DNA of 41,733 nucleotides from Aquipuribacter hungaricus (GCF_037860755.1 NZ_JBBEOI010000010.1:1-41733); one strand, 5' to 3'. Shown: positions 8,564-16,764, counted from the first letter of the stretch. Made by a program: numbers and translations. Notes: a model not told the origin generated them from the sequence alone.

Positions 8564-9118
8564 TCAGAAGGGCTCGGAGCCCACGTCGACGAGCGGGCGG
8601 GCCGGGTCCAGCCCGCCGTCGTACCCCGGGCCGGCCAGCAGGCCGCCGCCCTCCCCGCCCAGGTCCTCGCCGTCGAGCTCGCCGACGCTCACGGCGGTCG
8701 CCAGCTCGTCGGCCTCGGAGCGGTCGGTGTCGTCGCGCACCTCGTCGGCCCGGGAGCGGCGGTTGGGCGTGAACGAGGTCGTGCCCCACGTGAGGTCGTG
8801 CCCCAGCGCCTCGGCCGTGACGTCGGCGCTCGTGCGCGGCTGCCCGTCGTGGACGAAGTCCCGCACCCGCAGCCGGCCGTGCACGACGACGCCCTGCCCC
8901 TTGGCCAGGCTCCCCACCACGTTCTCGGCCAGGCTGCGCCAGCAGGTGACGGTGTACCAGCTGGTCTCGGCGTCGACGACCTTGCTGTCGGAGGAGGAGT
9001 AGCGGCGGGCCGTCACAGCCAGCCGGAAGCTGCACACGGTCGTGCCCTGCTGGGTGACCTTGAGCACGGGCTCGGTGGCCACGTTCCCGCGCAGCGCCAC
9101 CCTGGTCTCGTTGAGCAT
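8564..9118 (-). CDS. ssb: Single-stranded DNA-binding protein
   Basis: A 184-residue protein with an N-terminal OB fold (residues about 3-110: LRGNVATEPVLK, TVCSFRLAVTARRY, TSWYTVTCWRSLAENV, GQGVVVHGRLRVRDF). An acidic, disordered C-terminal half follows, ending GSEPF. The terminal Pro-Phe of the SSB interaction tip is kept, but the tip is less acidic than the usual DDDIPF. It coats single-stranded DNA in replication and repair. It is probably a paralogue rather than the replicative rpsF-linked ssb, given its setting between ettA and the dynamin pair. The ATG at 9118 has a good GAGAGGGA ribosome-binding site 7 nt upstream. Confidence 0.92.
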   Translation of the reverse strand: MLNETRVALRGNVATEPVLKVTQQGTTVCSFRLAVTARRYSSSDSKVVDAETSWYTVTCWRSLAENVVGSLAKGQGVVVHGRLRVRDFVHDGQPRTSADVTAEALGHDLTWGTTSFTPNRRSRADEVRDDTDRSEADELATAVSVGELDGEDLGGEGGGLLAGPGYDGGLDPARPLVDVGSEPF

Positions 9119-9206
9119 GTCGGTCCCTCTCGTCGCAGTGCCGACGGGGTCGTCGGCGGTGACCACGACGGTGCCTGGGCGACCACCGCACCGCGGGTGC
9201 CGTGAC

Positions 9207-9247
9207 GGCCGGCTGTGGACGGCGACGCCCACCGGCCGGCTGTGGAC
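9207..9247 (+). repeat. 14-bp direct repeat in the ssb upstream region
   Basis: GGCCGGCTGTGGAC occurs at 9207-9220 and again at 9234-9247 with nothing coding between. It abuts the 13-bp repeat tract at 9244-9340. Confidence 0.6.
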
Positions 9248-9340
9248 GCACCGGCAGGACGCACCCGGCAAGCACCGGCGGGACGCACCGGCAACGCACC
9301 GGGACGCAGCCGGGATGCAACCGCGACGCACCCGGCGGGA
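9244..9340 (+). repeat. Degenerate ~13-bp tandem repeat tract
   Basis: About eight imperfect copies of GGACGCACCGGCA (variants ACGCACCGG, GGACGCAGCCG, GGATGCAACCG) fill the gap between ssb and the upstream GTPase gene. No reading frame explains them. Confidence 0.55.
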
Positions 9341-9347
9341 CGAGCCC

Positions 9348-11027
9348 TCAGGGGGTGAGCAGGTCCCGCACGCGCCGGTGGTCCGCGAGCACGTCGGCGA
9401 CGGGGACGAGGACGCGCTCCCGGGCGACCATCGCGACGCCGGCCTCGAGCCGGGCCTGCGCGACCCGGGCCCTGGCCCGCGCCCGGGCGGGCACGACGGA
9501 GCCCGCGACCAGGGCCAGCAGCGCGCCCCCGAGCAGCCCGGCCACGAGCAGGGCCGTGGGCACCGGCACCGGGATCCCTGCGCCGGACAGCGTCGGCACA
9601 TCGGGGTACGGCACCTGGAGGAACTCCAGCGCGAACAGGGCGAGCAGCCCGAGGAGCCCGAGGAGCGCGGCGGCGGCCAGGACGACGTGGAGCACGCCGA
9701 CCGCCACCCACCAGCGCGGCCGGGGGAAGCTGAGGTCGGTGCCGACGACGGACTGGTCGAGCGCGTCGCGCAGGTCCTCGGTCCGCACCGGGGCCTGCCG
9801 CACCGACTCCGCCCAGCGGGGCGGCAGGCCCTGCGTGGCGGTGTCGAGCAGCTGCCGCTCGGCCAGGTCCACCCGGGCCAGCTGCGCCCGGCTCGGCTCC
9901 GGGACCGACGAGCGGGCCAGCGCACCGAGCTCACCGGTGAGCTTGTGGTCCTTGAGGCCGAGGCGTCGCAGCGGGTCCCGCCGCAGCCTCGACACCCACC
10001 GGGTGAACGGCCAGCCGACGTAGGCGGAGGCGTCGCGCCGGTAGCCGGTCTCGACGGCGGACACCACGGCCGGCACCGACGCGGCACCCGCGAGCGCCTC
10101 GGTGAGCCGGTCGTCCCCGCCGACGTCGTCGACGAACGGCTCGTCGTCGGCCACGGTGCCGCGCAGCGTCGAGGCGACCTCGCGCAGGGCTGCCCGGGCA
10201 CGGCCCAGCGCCATGGCGCGGGAGGCGACGGCGTCGGCGAACAGGGTGCGCAGCTCGGCCACGCCCTCCCCCGTCACCGTCGACGTGGCCATGACCGTGG
10301 CGGCGGGGAGCCCGTCCTCGCGGACCAGGCGGCGCAGGTCGCCCATGACGGCCTCGCGCTCGGCGGTCCCCAGCCGGTCGACCTGGTTGAGGACGACGAT
10401 GAGCACGTCGTCGTGGCCGCGAAGGCGCCGCAGGTAGTCCGCGTGCAGCGCCTCGTCGGCGTACTTCTGCGGGTCGACGACCCAGACGATGAGGTCGATG
10501 ACGTCGACCAGCCGGTCGACGTCGGCACGGTGGGCGAGCTCGCGCGAGTCGTGGTCGGGCATGTCGAGCAGGACCAGGCCGGTCATCGCCGAGCCGGGCC
10601 CGCCGGCCAGCTCGCTGTCGTGGACGGTGCGGTGCCGGGAGGGGACCTGCAGCCAGTCCAGCAGCGGGTCCGCACCCGTGCCCCAGACGCAGGCCACCGG
10701 GTGGGAGGTCGTGGGCCGGCGCACGCCGACGGTGGAGATCGTGAAGCCGGCGACCGCGTTGAACAGGCTCGACTTGCCCGAGCCCGTCGCCCCGGCGAGC
10801 GCGACGACGGTGTGGGCGGACCCGAGGGCCGCCCGCGCGCCGGTACGGCCGACCTCGTCCTCGGCGCGCTGCCGCAGACCGGGCTCCAGACGGTCGCCGG
10901 CCACCGCCAGCGACTCCTCGATCCGGGCGACCAGGTCCGGGACCTCGACGGCGGGGTCGAGCTCGCGGCCGCGCCTGTCCTCGCCGCGCCGGCCCCTGCC
11001 CCGGCGCGCTCGGACGTCCTCGCTCAC
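9348..11027 (-). CDS. Dynamin-like/YfjP-type GTPase, second of tandem pair
   Basis: A 559-residue P-loop GTPase. The G1 motif is GATGSGKSS (residues 79-87), G3 is LLDMPDHDS and G4 LNQVD. The C-terminal third has two long hydrophobic segments (VGVLHVVLAAAALLGLLGLLALFAL, and PTALLVAGLLGGALLALVAG), so it is anchored in the membrane by a hairpin. The GTG start at 11027 overlaps the upstream GTPase stop by four bases (GTGA), so both should be made in a fixed ratio. Tandem bacterial dynamins with one membrane-anchored partner are known in Streptomyces (DynA/DynB, sporulation septum). Whether this pair is orthologous is an inference from arrangement. Confidence 0.82.
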   Translation of the reverse strand: MSEDVRARRGRGRRGEDRRGRELDPAVEVPDLVARIEESLAVAGDRLEPGLRQRAEDEVGRTGARAALGSAHTVVALAGATGSGKSSLFNAVAGFTISTVGVRRPTTSHPVACVWGTGADPLLDWLQVPSRHRTVHDSELAGGPGSAMTGLVLLDMPDHDSRELAHRADVDRLVDVIDLIVWVVDPQKYADEALHADYLRRLRGHDDVLIVVLNQVDRLGTAEREAVMGDLRRLVREDGLPAATVMATSTVTGEGVAELRTLFADAVASRAMALGRARAALREVASTLRGTVADDEPFVDDVGGDDRLTEALAGAASVPAVVSAVETGYRRDASAYVGWPFTRWVSRLRRDPLRRLGLKDHKLTGELGALARSSVPEPSRAQLARVDLAERQLLDTATQGLPPRWAESVRQAPVRTEDLRDALDQSVVGTDLSFPRPRWWVAVGVLHVVLAAAALLGLLGLLALFALEFLQVPYPDVPTLSGAGIPVPVPTALLVAGLLGGALLALVAGSVVPARARARARVAQARLEAGVAMVARERVLVPVADVLADHRRVRDLLTP

Positions 11028-12781
11028 CGGGACTCCTCGAGGAGCTCCAGCGCACGGCGCAGCCGGGAGCCCGCGTCGGCGACCGGGGCCGCCTCGACCC
11101 AGCGGCGCCGCTCGTGCTCCAGCAACCCGTCCACCCGCTCGAGCAGGTCGGCGCGCGCCTGGGCCGCGAGGGTGCGGACGGCCTCGTCGCCGAGGATGGC
11201 CTCGAGCAGGCGCTGGCTGAGCACGGCCGTGCCGCCGGCGATGGCGACCTCGCCGCCGGTGAGCCCCGCGGTCTGGCTGAACACCCCGAGCATGAGGACG
11301 AAGCCGAGGCCGTTGACGCCGAGGCTCACCGCCCGGGCCTGGGCCTTCTTGCCCTCCCCCTGCGCGGTGACCATGGCGATGACGGCGCCCTGCCAGTCGC
11401 GCACCAGGCGGGCGATGCGCTCGTCGGTGCCGTCGGAGGGCCGGGCGAGCGAGGGGTGCTCCTGCAGGAGCGTCGCCCCGGCCGGCCGGGCGCGCCACTG
11501 CGTCGCGGTGTCTCCCGCGGCGGCGGTGAGCTCCGACAGCAGGAGCGCCTGCGTGGAGGACTGCAGCGCCTCGCCGAGCTTGTCGACGGGCGCCCGCTTG
11601 CCACGGACGAGCTCGACGACACGGTCGCGCACCCGGGACACGCCGGCCTCGAAGCCGCGCCACAGCTCGCCGGTGCCGAGCGCCTCCTGCCAGCGCGTGA
11701 GGACCTCGCCGCGCAGCACCGAGCCGTCGGACAGGGCGGTGTCCAGCGTGCCGCGGGCCTGCAGGTAGCGGTCCCGCGCCAGGCCCCGGAGCTCCGTCGC
11801 GGCGGCGTTCTGGCCGTCGGCGGCGTCGGCGATGTCCCCGACCCGGTCGGTGAGGGTGTTGAGGGCCCCGGTGACGGTGCGGCGGATGACCACGCCGCGG
11901 GCGGCCTCGTCGGCCGCGAGCCCGGTGAGCCAGGTGAGCAGCGGCTTGACGGTGCGCCGGGGCAGCAGCCCGGCGTCGACCACCGAGTCCACGACGGAGA
12001 AGATCGGCGAGGCGCCGAGCCCGTTGGCCGCGAGCATGCCGGCCAGGTCGCCGCGGATCTCGTTGAGCGCGCCGGCGGGCACCCGGTTGAGCACGACCGC
12101 GAGCGCCGCCGAGCGGGCGGAGGCCTCCTGCAGCAGGCCCCACGGCACGGCGTCGGCGTAGCGCGCGGCGGTGGTGACGAACAGCCACAGGTCGGCGGCG
12201 GCCAGCAGCTGGGCCGCGAGCGCGCGGTTGGAGTCCACCACGGAGTCCACGTCCGGGGCGTCGAGCAGCGCGAGCCCCGACGGCAGGGCGTCGTCGGCGA
12301 CGAGGCGGACCGTCGTGATCGGCTTGTCCGGCGACAGCTCCTCCTCCTCGCCCGTCACCCGCGACAGGCCCGGCAGCACCCTCTGGTCGACGAACCAGTG
12401 CGCGTCGGCCGGGGAGTGCACGAGCACGGGGGCCCGCGTCGTGGGCCTTAGCACGCCGGAGCGGCTGACCTGCTGCCGGACGAGGCTGTTGACCAGCGTC
12501 GACTTGCCGGCGCCCGTCGAGCCGCCCACCACCACGAGCAGCGGGGCGTCGAGGCGCTCCAGCCGGGGCAGCAGGTAGTCGTCGACCTGGCGCGACACGG
12601 CCGCCACCTGCTTGCGGGCGGCCGCCACGCCGGGCACCTCGTAGGAGAGGTCGACGGTGCCGAGCTCCGCCCGCAGCGCCCCCAGGGCGCCGACCAGCGT
12701 CGACCGTCCACCGTTGTCCACGCCGACAGCCTGCCCCGGCAGGCCTGCCGGTGGCGAGCGGACACTCGGGAAGATCACCAC
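11024..12781 (-). CDS. Dynamin-like GTPase, first of tandem pair
   Basis: A 585-residue GTPase with G1 motif GGSTGAGKST ending at residue 95, G3-type LLDAPDVDSV, and a G4-position LNRVP that departs from the canonical NKxD. The C-terminal half is helical, with one hydrophobic stretch (LGVNGLGFVLMLGVFSQTAGL) followed by GGEVAIAGGTAVLSQRLLEAILGD. This resembles the membrane-interacting paddle segments of bacterial dynamin-like proteins. The start shown is the GTG at 12781; a GTG at 12721 would give 565 residues and is also plausible because residues 1-20 look unconserved. The stop overlaps the start of the second GTPase (GTGA, 11024-11027). A role in membrane remodelling or septation is inferred from the family. 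Confidence 0.82.
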   Translation of the reverse strand: MVIFPSVRSPPAGLPGQAVGVDNGGRSTLVGALGALRAELGTVDLSYEVPGVAAARKQVAAVSRQVDDYLLPRLERLDAPLLVVVGGSTGAGKSTLVNSLVRQQVSRSGVLRPTTRAPVLVHSPADAHWFVDQRVLPGLSRVTGEEEELSPDKPITTVRLVADDALPSGLALLDAPDVDSVVDSNRALAAQLLAAADLWLFVTTAARYADAVPWGLLQEASARSAALAVVLNRVPAGALNEIRGDLAGMLAANGLGASPIFSVVDSVVDAGLLPRRTVKPLLTWLTGLAADEAARGVVIRRTVTGALNTLTDRVGDIADAADGQNAAATELRGLARDRYLQARGTLDTALSDGSVLRGEVLTRWQEALGTGELWRGFEAGVSRVRDRVVELVRGKRAPVDKLGEALQSSTQALLLSELTAAAGDTATQWRARPAGATLLQEHPSLARPSDGTDERIARLVRDWQGAVIAMVTAQGEGKKAQARAVSLGVNGLGFVLMLGVFSQTAGLTGGEVAIAGGTAVLSQRLLEAILGDEAVRTLAAQARADLLERVDGLLEHERRRWVEAAPVADAGSRLRRALELLEESR

Positions 12782-12809
12782 CGACGTGGTCCGGGCCCCG
12801 GGGGGCGCG

Positions 12810-13346
12810 TCAGTCCTCCGCCCGCAGCGGGCCGTCCCAGGGGACGGGCGGCCGACCGGCGGTCTGGTCGACGAACTGGCGGGTGTACCAGTCCCCGAAG
12901 CGCTGCAGCAGGGGTGGGCGCGGCAGGGTCATGAGCACCGCGTCGCGGCAGTAGGCGTCCGCCTCCGCGAGCAGGGCGGCCAGCCCGGCGGCCGCCGCGC
13001 CGGCCGCGACGGGGACGGTCTCCACCTGGTCGACCGTCAGGGCGCCCGCGGCGATCGCTGCGTCCAGCTCGGCGTCGCGCCGCTCCCGGGTGGTGCCGTA
13101 CCGGTCGCCGAGGATGCGCGTGAGGTCGGCGAGCCGCACCGGTACGTCGTCGTCCGTCGCGCCGCCGGACAGGGCGAGGAGGCGGAACTCGCGCATCAGG
13201 CCGTCGTGGTGCTCGCGCGCGGCGCGCATGACGAGGACCGGCATGCCGACCAGGTGCACGTCCACCGTGGTGGACGGCTCCCCGTCGACCCCGCCGTCGG
13301 GCAGGAACCGGCCGAGCGACGCACCGCCGCCCCCGTCACCGCTCAC
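12810..13346 (-). CDS. Unknown protein coupled to HATPase regulator
   Basis: A 178-residue soluble protein with no domain I can name. It has the conserved-looking blocks VDVHLVGMPVLVMRAAREHHDGLMREFRLLAL (residues about 22-53) and VRLADLTRILGDRYG, and ends with LQRFGDWYTRQFVDQTAGRPPVPWDGPL. It is predicted to be mostly helical with an Ala-rich middle. The GTG at 13346 overlaps the stop of the upstream HATPase gene (GTGA, 13343-13346), so the two are co-translated and probably work together in a partner-switching or signalling unit. A helical output or sensor partner is inference only. Confidence 0.75.
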   Translation of the reverse strand: MSGDGGGGASLGRFLPDGGVDGEPSTTVDVHLVGMPVLVMRAAREHHDGLMREFRLLALSGGATDDDVPVRLADLTRILGDRYGTTRERRDAELDAAIAAGALTVDQVETVPVAAGAAAAGLAALLAEADAYCRDAVLMTLPRPPLLQRFGDWYTRQFVDQTAGRPPVPWDGPLRAED

Positions 13347-13783
13347 GATGACGGCTGTGAGGCCGGGGGCGGCACGAGGCCGGCGAGCAGGTCGGGGTCG
13401 AGCGGGACCCAGGCCTCCCGCGCCTCCAGCACGCGGAACCACACCGTCTTGCCGCCGTCGTGGGGCTGCCACCCCCACTCGTCGGCCAGGGTCTCCAGCA
13501 CCTCCACGCCCCGCCCGGTGGTCGCGGTCGCGGAGTAGTGCCGCCGGGCCGGGGGCATCGCGGAGCCGTCGTCCACCTCCACCTGCACGCCCGGCCCCTC
13601 GGCGCGCAGCCGCAGCAGCATCGGCGTGCCGGCGTGGATGACGGCGTTGGTGACCACCTCGCTGGTGAGCAACTCGACGGCGTCCAGCAGGTCGTCCAGG
13701 CCGAGCTCGGCGAGGCGGTCGGCGACCCAGCGGCGGGCGTCGCGGGTGGACCCGGGGCGGGCCGGCAGGGCGAGCTCGGTCAC
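13343..13783 (-). CDS. HATPase anti-sigma-factor-type serine kinase
   Basis: A 146-residue GHKL ATPase of the RsbW/SpoIIAB-like HATPase_c_2 class found in actinobacteria. Visible motifs are the N-box LLTSEVVTNAVIHAG (residues about 46-60), VEVDDGSAMPP (G1 box with Asp) and TGRGVEVLETLADEWGWQ (G2 region), ending near VWFRV. Such proteins bind ATP and phosphorylate anti-anti-sigma factors or sequester sigma factors. I chose the GTG at 13783 because GGAGGG lies 7 nt upstream and the protein then begins just before the fold. It overlaps the following unknown gene. It is divergent from the DUF2382 stress gene. A SpoIIE phosphatase, the usual counterpart, is encoded at 37508. Confidence 0.87.
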   Translation of the reverse strand: MTELALPARPGSTRDARRWVADRLAELGLDDLLDAVELLTSEVVTNAVIHAGTPMLLRLRAEGPGVQVEVDDGSAMPPARRHYSATATTGRGVEVLETLADEWGWQPHDGGKTVWFRVLEAREAWVPLDPDLLAGLVPPPASQPSS

Positions 13784-13938
13784 CGCCGCACCCTCCACCT
13801 GGAGCCTCTTCGAGCGGGGCCTGACCACTGCCCCGGCCGCCGTCCGGCAGCCCGCCGACGCGTCGTCGTCAGCGTGAGGATGCCCGCCCCGGCCCCCCGT
13901 GTCCATCGCCGGACCGCCGTGCGGAAGCCCGGGACCAC

Positions 13939-13963
13939 GTTTGGGAACGGGCGCGCTGGGCAT
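13939..13963 (+). promoter_or_regulatory. SigB/SigF-type promoter of the PRC/DUF2382 gene (putative)
   Basis: GTTT (13939-13942), a 15-bp spacer and GGGCAT (13958-13963) resemble the GTTT-N15-GGGTAT pattern of actinobacterial general-stress sigma factors, 64 bp ahead of the ATG. One -10 base differs. Confidence 0.45.
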
Positions 13964-14027
13964 CCAGTCCTGTGCCGGCCGGAGAGTCCTTCCCGGCTGC
14001 CAGACCCGACCAGAACGGGAGTTCACC

Positions 14028-14900
14028 ATGATCAGCACCAACGACCTCACCCGCGTGACCGGCTCCACCGTCGTCGACAACGACGGCGACAAGATCGGCA
14101 CGGCCCGCGAGGTCTACGTCGACGACGCGACCGGCCAGCCGGAGTGGGTGACCGTGAACACGGGCCTGTTCGGCACCTCCGAGTCCTTCATCCCGCTGGC
14201 GCAGGCGCAGCTGTCCGACAGCGGCCTCCGCGTCCCCTACGACAAGAAGATGGTCAAGGACGCCCCCCGCCTGGGCGACTCCGGCCACCTCACGCCGCAG
14301 GAGGAGGACGAGCTGTACCGCTACTACGGCATCTCCGGCGAGGGTCGCACCGACGACCTCTACCTGGAGCGCGACAGCGCCACCACGGACACCACCGGCA
14401 CCGAGACCACCGAGACCACCGGCACCGCGACGACCGGCACCGCCGGCTTCGACAGCGACCGGGGCACCGTGGGCCACGACACCTCCGGCCCGACCACGGA
14501 CGACGCCATGACCCGCTCCGAGGAGCGCCTCACGGTCGGCACCGAGCGGCGTGAGGCCGGGCGCGCCCGTCTGCGCAAGTACGTCACGACCGAGACCCAG
14601 ACGGTCAACGTGCCGGTCAGCCACGAGGAGGTGCGGCTCGAGCGCGAGCCCATCACCGACGCGAACATCGGCAACGCCACCGCCGGCCCGACCATCTCCG
14701 AGGAGGAGCACGAGGTCGTCCTCCACGAGGAGCGCCCCGTGGTCGACGTCGAGGCCGTGCCGGTCGAGCGCGTCCGCATGGAGACGGCGACCGTCACCGA
14801 GACCGAGGCCGTGTCCGGCCAGGTCCGCGAGGAGCACATCGAGGTCGAGGGCGACACGGACCGTGACGGTCTGACGCGCGACCGCGACGACCGGGTCTGA
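14028..14900 (+). CDS. PRC-barrel and DUF2382 domain stress protein
   Basis: A 290-residue, highly acidic soluble protein. Residues about 1-95 form a PRC-barrel domain (VTGSTVVDNDGDKIGTAREVYVDD, EWVTVNTGLFGTSESFIPL). A Thr/Asp/Gly-rich linker follows (about 120-160), then DUF2382 (about 165-280; RSEERLTVGTERREAGRARLRKYV, VPVSHEEVRLEREPI). This two-domain layout is common in desiccation- and stress-tolerant actinobacteria; its molecular role is unknown. The ATG has GGGAG upstream and a SigB-like promoter. A strong hairpin terminator follows the stop. It is divergent from the HATPase regulator, which could belong to the same stress response. Confidence 0.92.
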   Translation: MISTNDLTRVTGSTVVDNDGDKIGTAREVYVDDATGQPEWVTVNTGLFGTSESFIPLAQAQLSDSGLRVPYDKKMVKDAPRLGDSGHLTPQEEDELYRYYGISGEGRTDDLYLERDSATTDTTGTETTETTGTATTGTAGFDSDRGTVGHDTSGPTTDDAMTRSEERLTVGTERREAGRARLRKYVTTETQTVNVPVSHEEVRLEREPITDANIGNATAGPTISEEEHEVVLHEERPVVDVEAVPVERVRMETATVTETEAVSGQVREEHIEVEGDTDRDGLTRDRDDRV

Positions 14901-14918
14901 CCGACCCACCCCCGCTGA

Positions 14919-14953
14919 CGGGAGGCCCCACCCATACCGGGTGGGGCCTCCCG
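14919..14953 (+). terminator. Hairpin terminator after PRC/DUF2382 gene
   Basis: Positions 14919-14933 pair perfectly with 14939-14953 (15 bp, 5-nt loop), 18 bp after the stop codon. It may also serve the convergent DUF2252 gene. Confidence 0.85.
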
Positions 14954-15005
14954 CCGTCTGTGGCGGTAGGCACGGAGCAGACCCGACAGCCGCCGCCACG
15001 GCGGC

Positions 15006-16427
15006 TCAGACGCCGTGCTCGGCGCGCACCCGGCCGGACCGCACCGCCGCGACTAGCGCCGCATGGTCCCGCTCGGTCTGGTCGGCGTACGAGCGGGCGA
15101 AGCGGCACATCGCCCGGTCCAGCGGCTCCCCCGGCCCGACGTAGCCGGCGATCATCGAGGCCCCGCTCGTGCGGGCGTGCCCCTTGGCCAGCAGCCGGCC
15201 GCAGATGCCGACGTAGTCCGCGAACGCCGCGGCCGAGATGTCCTGCAGCGCCAGCGTCCCCTTCATGTTGCGGAACTGGCGGACGTAGAACTGCCTGCCC
15301 TCGACCGTGGTCCAGCCCAGCAGCGGGTCGCTCACGGTCTGCAAGGCCTGCTGGTACTCCACGACCCGCTGGCCCTGGTGGGCGTGCAGCGCCTGCTCCC
15401 CGTGCACCCACGGCGCGACGACCGAGCGGCGGGCCTGCTTGAGCTGCAGGAACAGCACGTCGTCCGGGCTGCTGCCCTCGCACAGCGCCACGTAGGCACG
15501 CAGCCCCACGCTGCCGACGCCGACCACCTTGTGGGCCAGGTCGAGAATCGTGTAGCCGCCGAGCAGCCGTGCCCAGTGCGGGTCGAGGGTGAGCAGGTAC
15601 TCGTCGAGGGCGACCGCGAGGGCCTCGGCGTGCTGCTCGTCGAGCCGGGTGATGAGCGGCGGCTCCTCGACGATGTGGCGGCGGCCGTCGCGCTCCTCGG
15701 TGAAGCGCGGCAGGGCCCGGTCGCTGGTGCGGGAGCGCGCCCGGCTGGCGGCGGCGTCGATGGCGGCGGCCAGCGAGGGGTCGGAGGTGGCGGCGAGCAG
15801 ACGCGGCAGGTCGAGCCGCTCGAAGGAGCGGTCCATGAGCGGCTGCTCTGCCAGCCGCCGCACCTGCTCGCGGTAGGCGGCCGAGCACGAGGCGACCGCG
15901 CGCTCGCAGTCGTCCTCGGAGTGCCCGTTCTGGCGCCCGGCGACCCAGATGCTCGCGGCCATCCGGCGCAGGTCCCACTCCCACGGACCGGGGTGGGCCT
16001 CGTCGAAGTCGTTGAGGTCCAGCACGAGCTCGCGCTCCGGCGAGCCGTAGAAGCCCACGTTGCCGACGTGCGCGTCGCCGCAGATCACGGGCGTGATGCC
16101 TGTCGACGGCAGCCGGGCGAGGTCGGCGGCCATGACGACCGCCGACCCTCGGAGGAAGCCGTACGGCGAGGCGGCCATCCGGGCGGTGCGGACCGGCACG
16201 AGCCAGTCCTCGCGCCCCTGGTGCGACTCCTCGACGAGCGCGACCGGGTCGACGCGGTCCGGGGGCGGTGACCAGTCCCCCAGCTGCGAGCGCCTCACCA
16301 CCTGCCGCAGCGCGCGTCCCATCCGGTGCCGCTCGGCCCGCGGGGTGGGCCGGTCGCGCATCGACAGGTACGGCGAGGGGTCCGCGGAGGCGAGGACCAC
16401 GTGGGCCGGGACCGGGACCTGTGCCAT
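15006..16427 (-). CDS. DUF2252 family protein (kinase-fold)
   Basis: A 473-residue cytoplasmic protein of the DUF2252 family. The central block CGDAHVGNVGFYGSPERELVLDLNDFDEAHPGP (residues 116-148) looks like the catalytic and metal-binding part of an aminoglycoside-phosphotransferase/protein-kinase fold (His120, Asn123, Asp137-Asp142). DLAHKVVGVGSVGLRAYVAL is the other typical stretch. The substrate is unknown. I chose the ATG at 16427 because AGGGAG lies 8 nt upstream; a longer frame to 16475 lacks such support. It is divergent from the pspC-like gene and converges on the terminator at 14919-14953. Confidence 0.9.
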   Translation of the reverse strand: MAQVPVPAHVVLASADPSPYLSMRDRPTPRAERHRMGRALRQVVRRSQLGDWSPPPDRVDPVALVEESHQGREDWLVPVRTARMAASPYGFLRGSAVVMAADLARLPSTGITPVICGDAHVGNVGFYGSPERELVLDLNDFDEAHPGPWEWDLRRMAASIWVAGRQNGHSEDDCERAVASCSAAYREQVRRLAEQPLMDRSFERLDLPRLLAATSDPSLAAAIDAAASRARSRTSDRALPRFTEERDGRRHIVEEPPLITRLDEQHAEALAVALDEYLLTLDPHWARLLGGYTILDLAHKVVGVGSVGLRAYVALCEGSSPDDVLFLQLKQARRSVVAPWVHGEQALHAHQGQRVVEYQQALQTVSDPLLGWTTVEGRQFYVRQFRNMKGTLALQDISAAAFADYVGICGRLLAKGHARTSGASMIAGYVGPGEPLDRAMCRFARSYADQTERDHAALVAAVRSGRVRAEHGV

Positions 16428-16516
16428 CGGCCGTGCTCCCTGGGGTCGGTGGTCGGGGGGGCCAGGCTGCCGCACGCGCCGCCCCCGCCGCAGCCCCGGA
16501 GGTGCATGATCGCCTC

Positions 16517-16702
16517 ATGGCTACCACCGGGCTCGTCCGTCCCCGCTCCGGCAAGCTGATCGCCGGCGTCTGCGCCGCCCTCGCTGAGCGGACGGGGCTG
16601 CCGAAGGTCCTCGTGCGGCTCGGCTTCATCCTGTTCGGGCTGTTCGGGGTGGGCGAGATCGCCTAAATCGCACTGTGGGTCATCATCCCCAAGCAGCGCT
16701 GA
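16517..16702 (+). pseudogene. PspC-domain gene interrupted by an in-frame TAA
   Basis: The ATG at 16517 opens a PspC domain (SGKLIAGVCAALAERTGLPKVLVRLGFILFGLFGVGEIA), which stops at TAA (16664-16666) after 49 residues. The same frame continues without a break as IALWVIIPKQR to TGA at 16700-16702. Intact PspC domains read through here with an aromatic residue and end in W-x-I-P-K, so one base (TAC or TAT to TAA) separates this from a full 61-residue protein. PspC proteins are small membrane proteins of envelope stress. CATGAT lies 6 nt before the ATG. It could be a true nonsense mutation, a sequencing error, or a shortened but still membrane-inserted protein. Confidence 0.8.
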
Positions 16703-16764
16703 CCCGCTGCGCCGCCCGCACCCCGGAGTACCGTGCTCGCACGCCCGGGGCGCCCCGGGTGTGC

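Noticed and set aside
9244-9340. CRISPR or origin iterons
   Set aside because: Repeats are short, imperfect and spacerless, and no initiator gene is adjacent.
15006-16475. Longer DUF2252 start at 16475
   Set aside because: The ATG at 16427 has a proper AGGGAG site, and the extra 16 residues are Pro/Arg-rich with no conservation signal.
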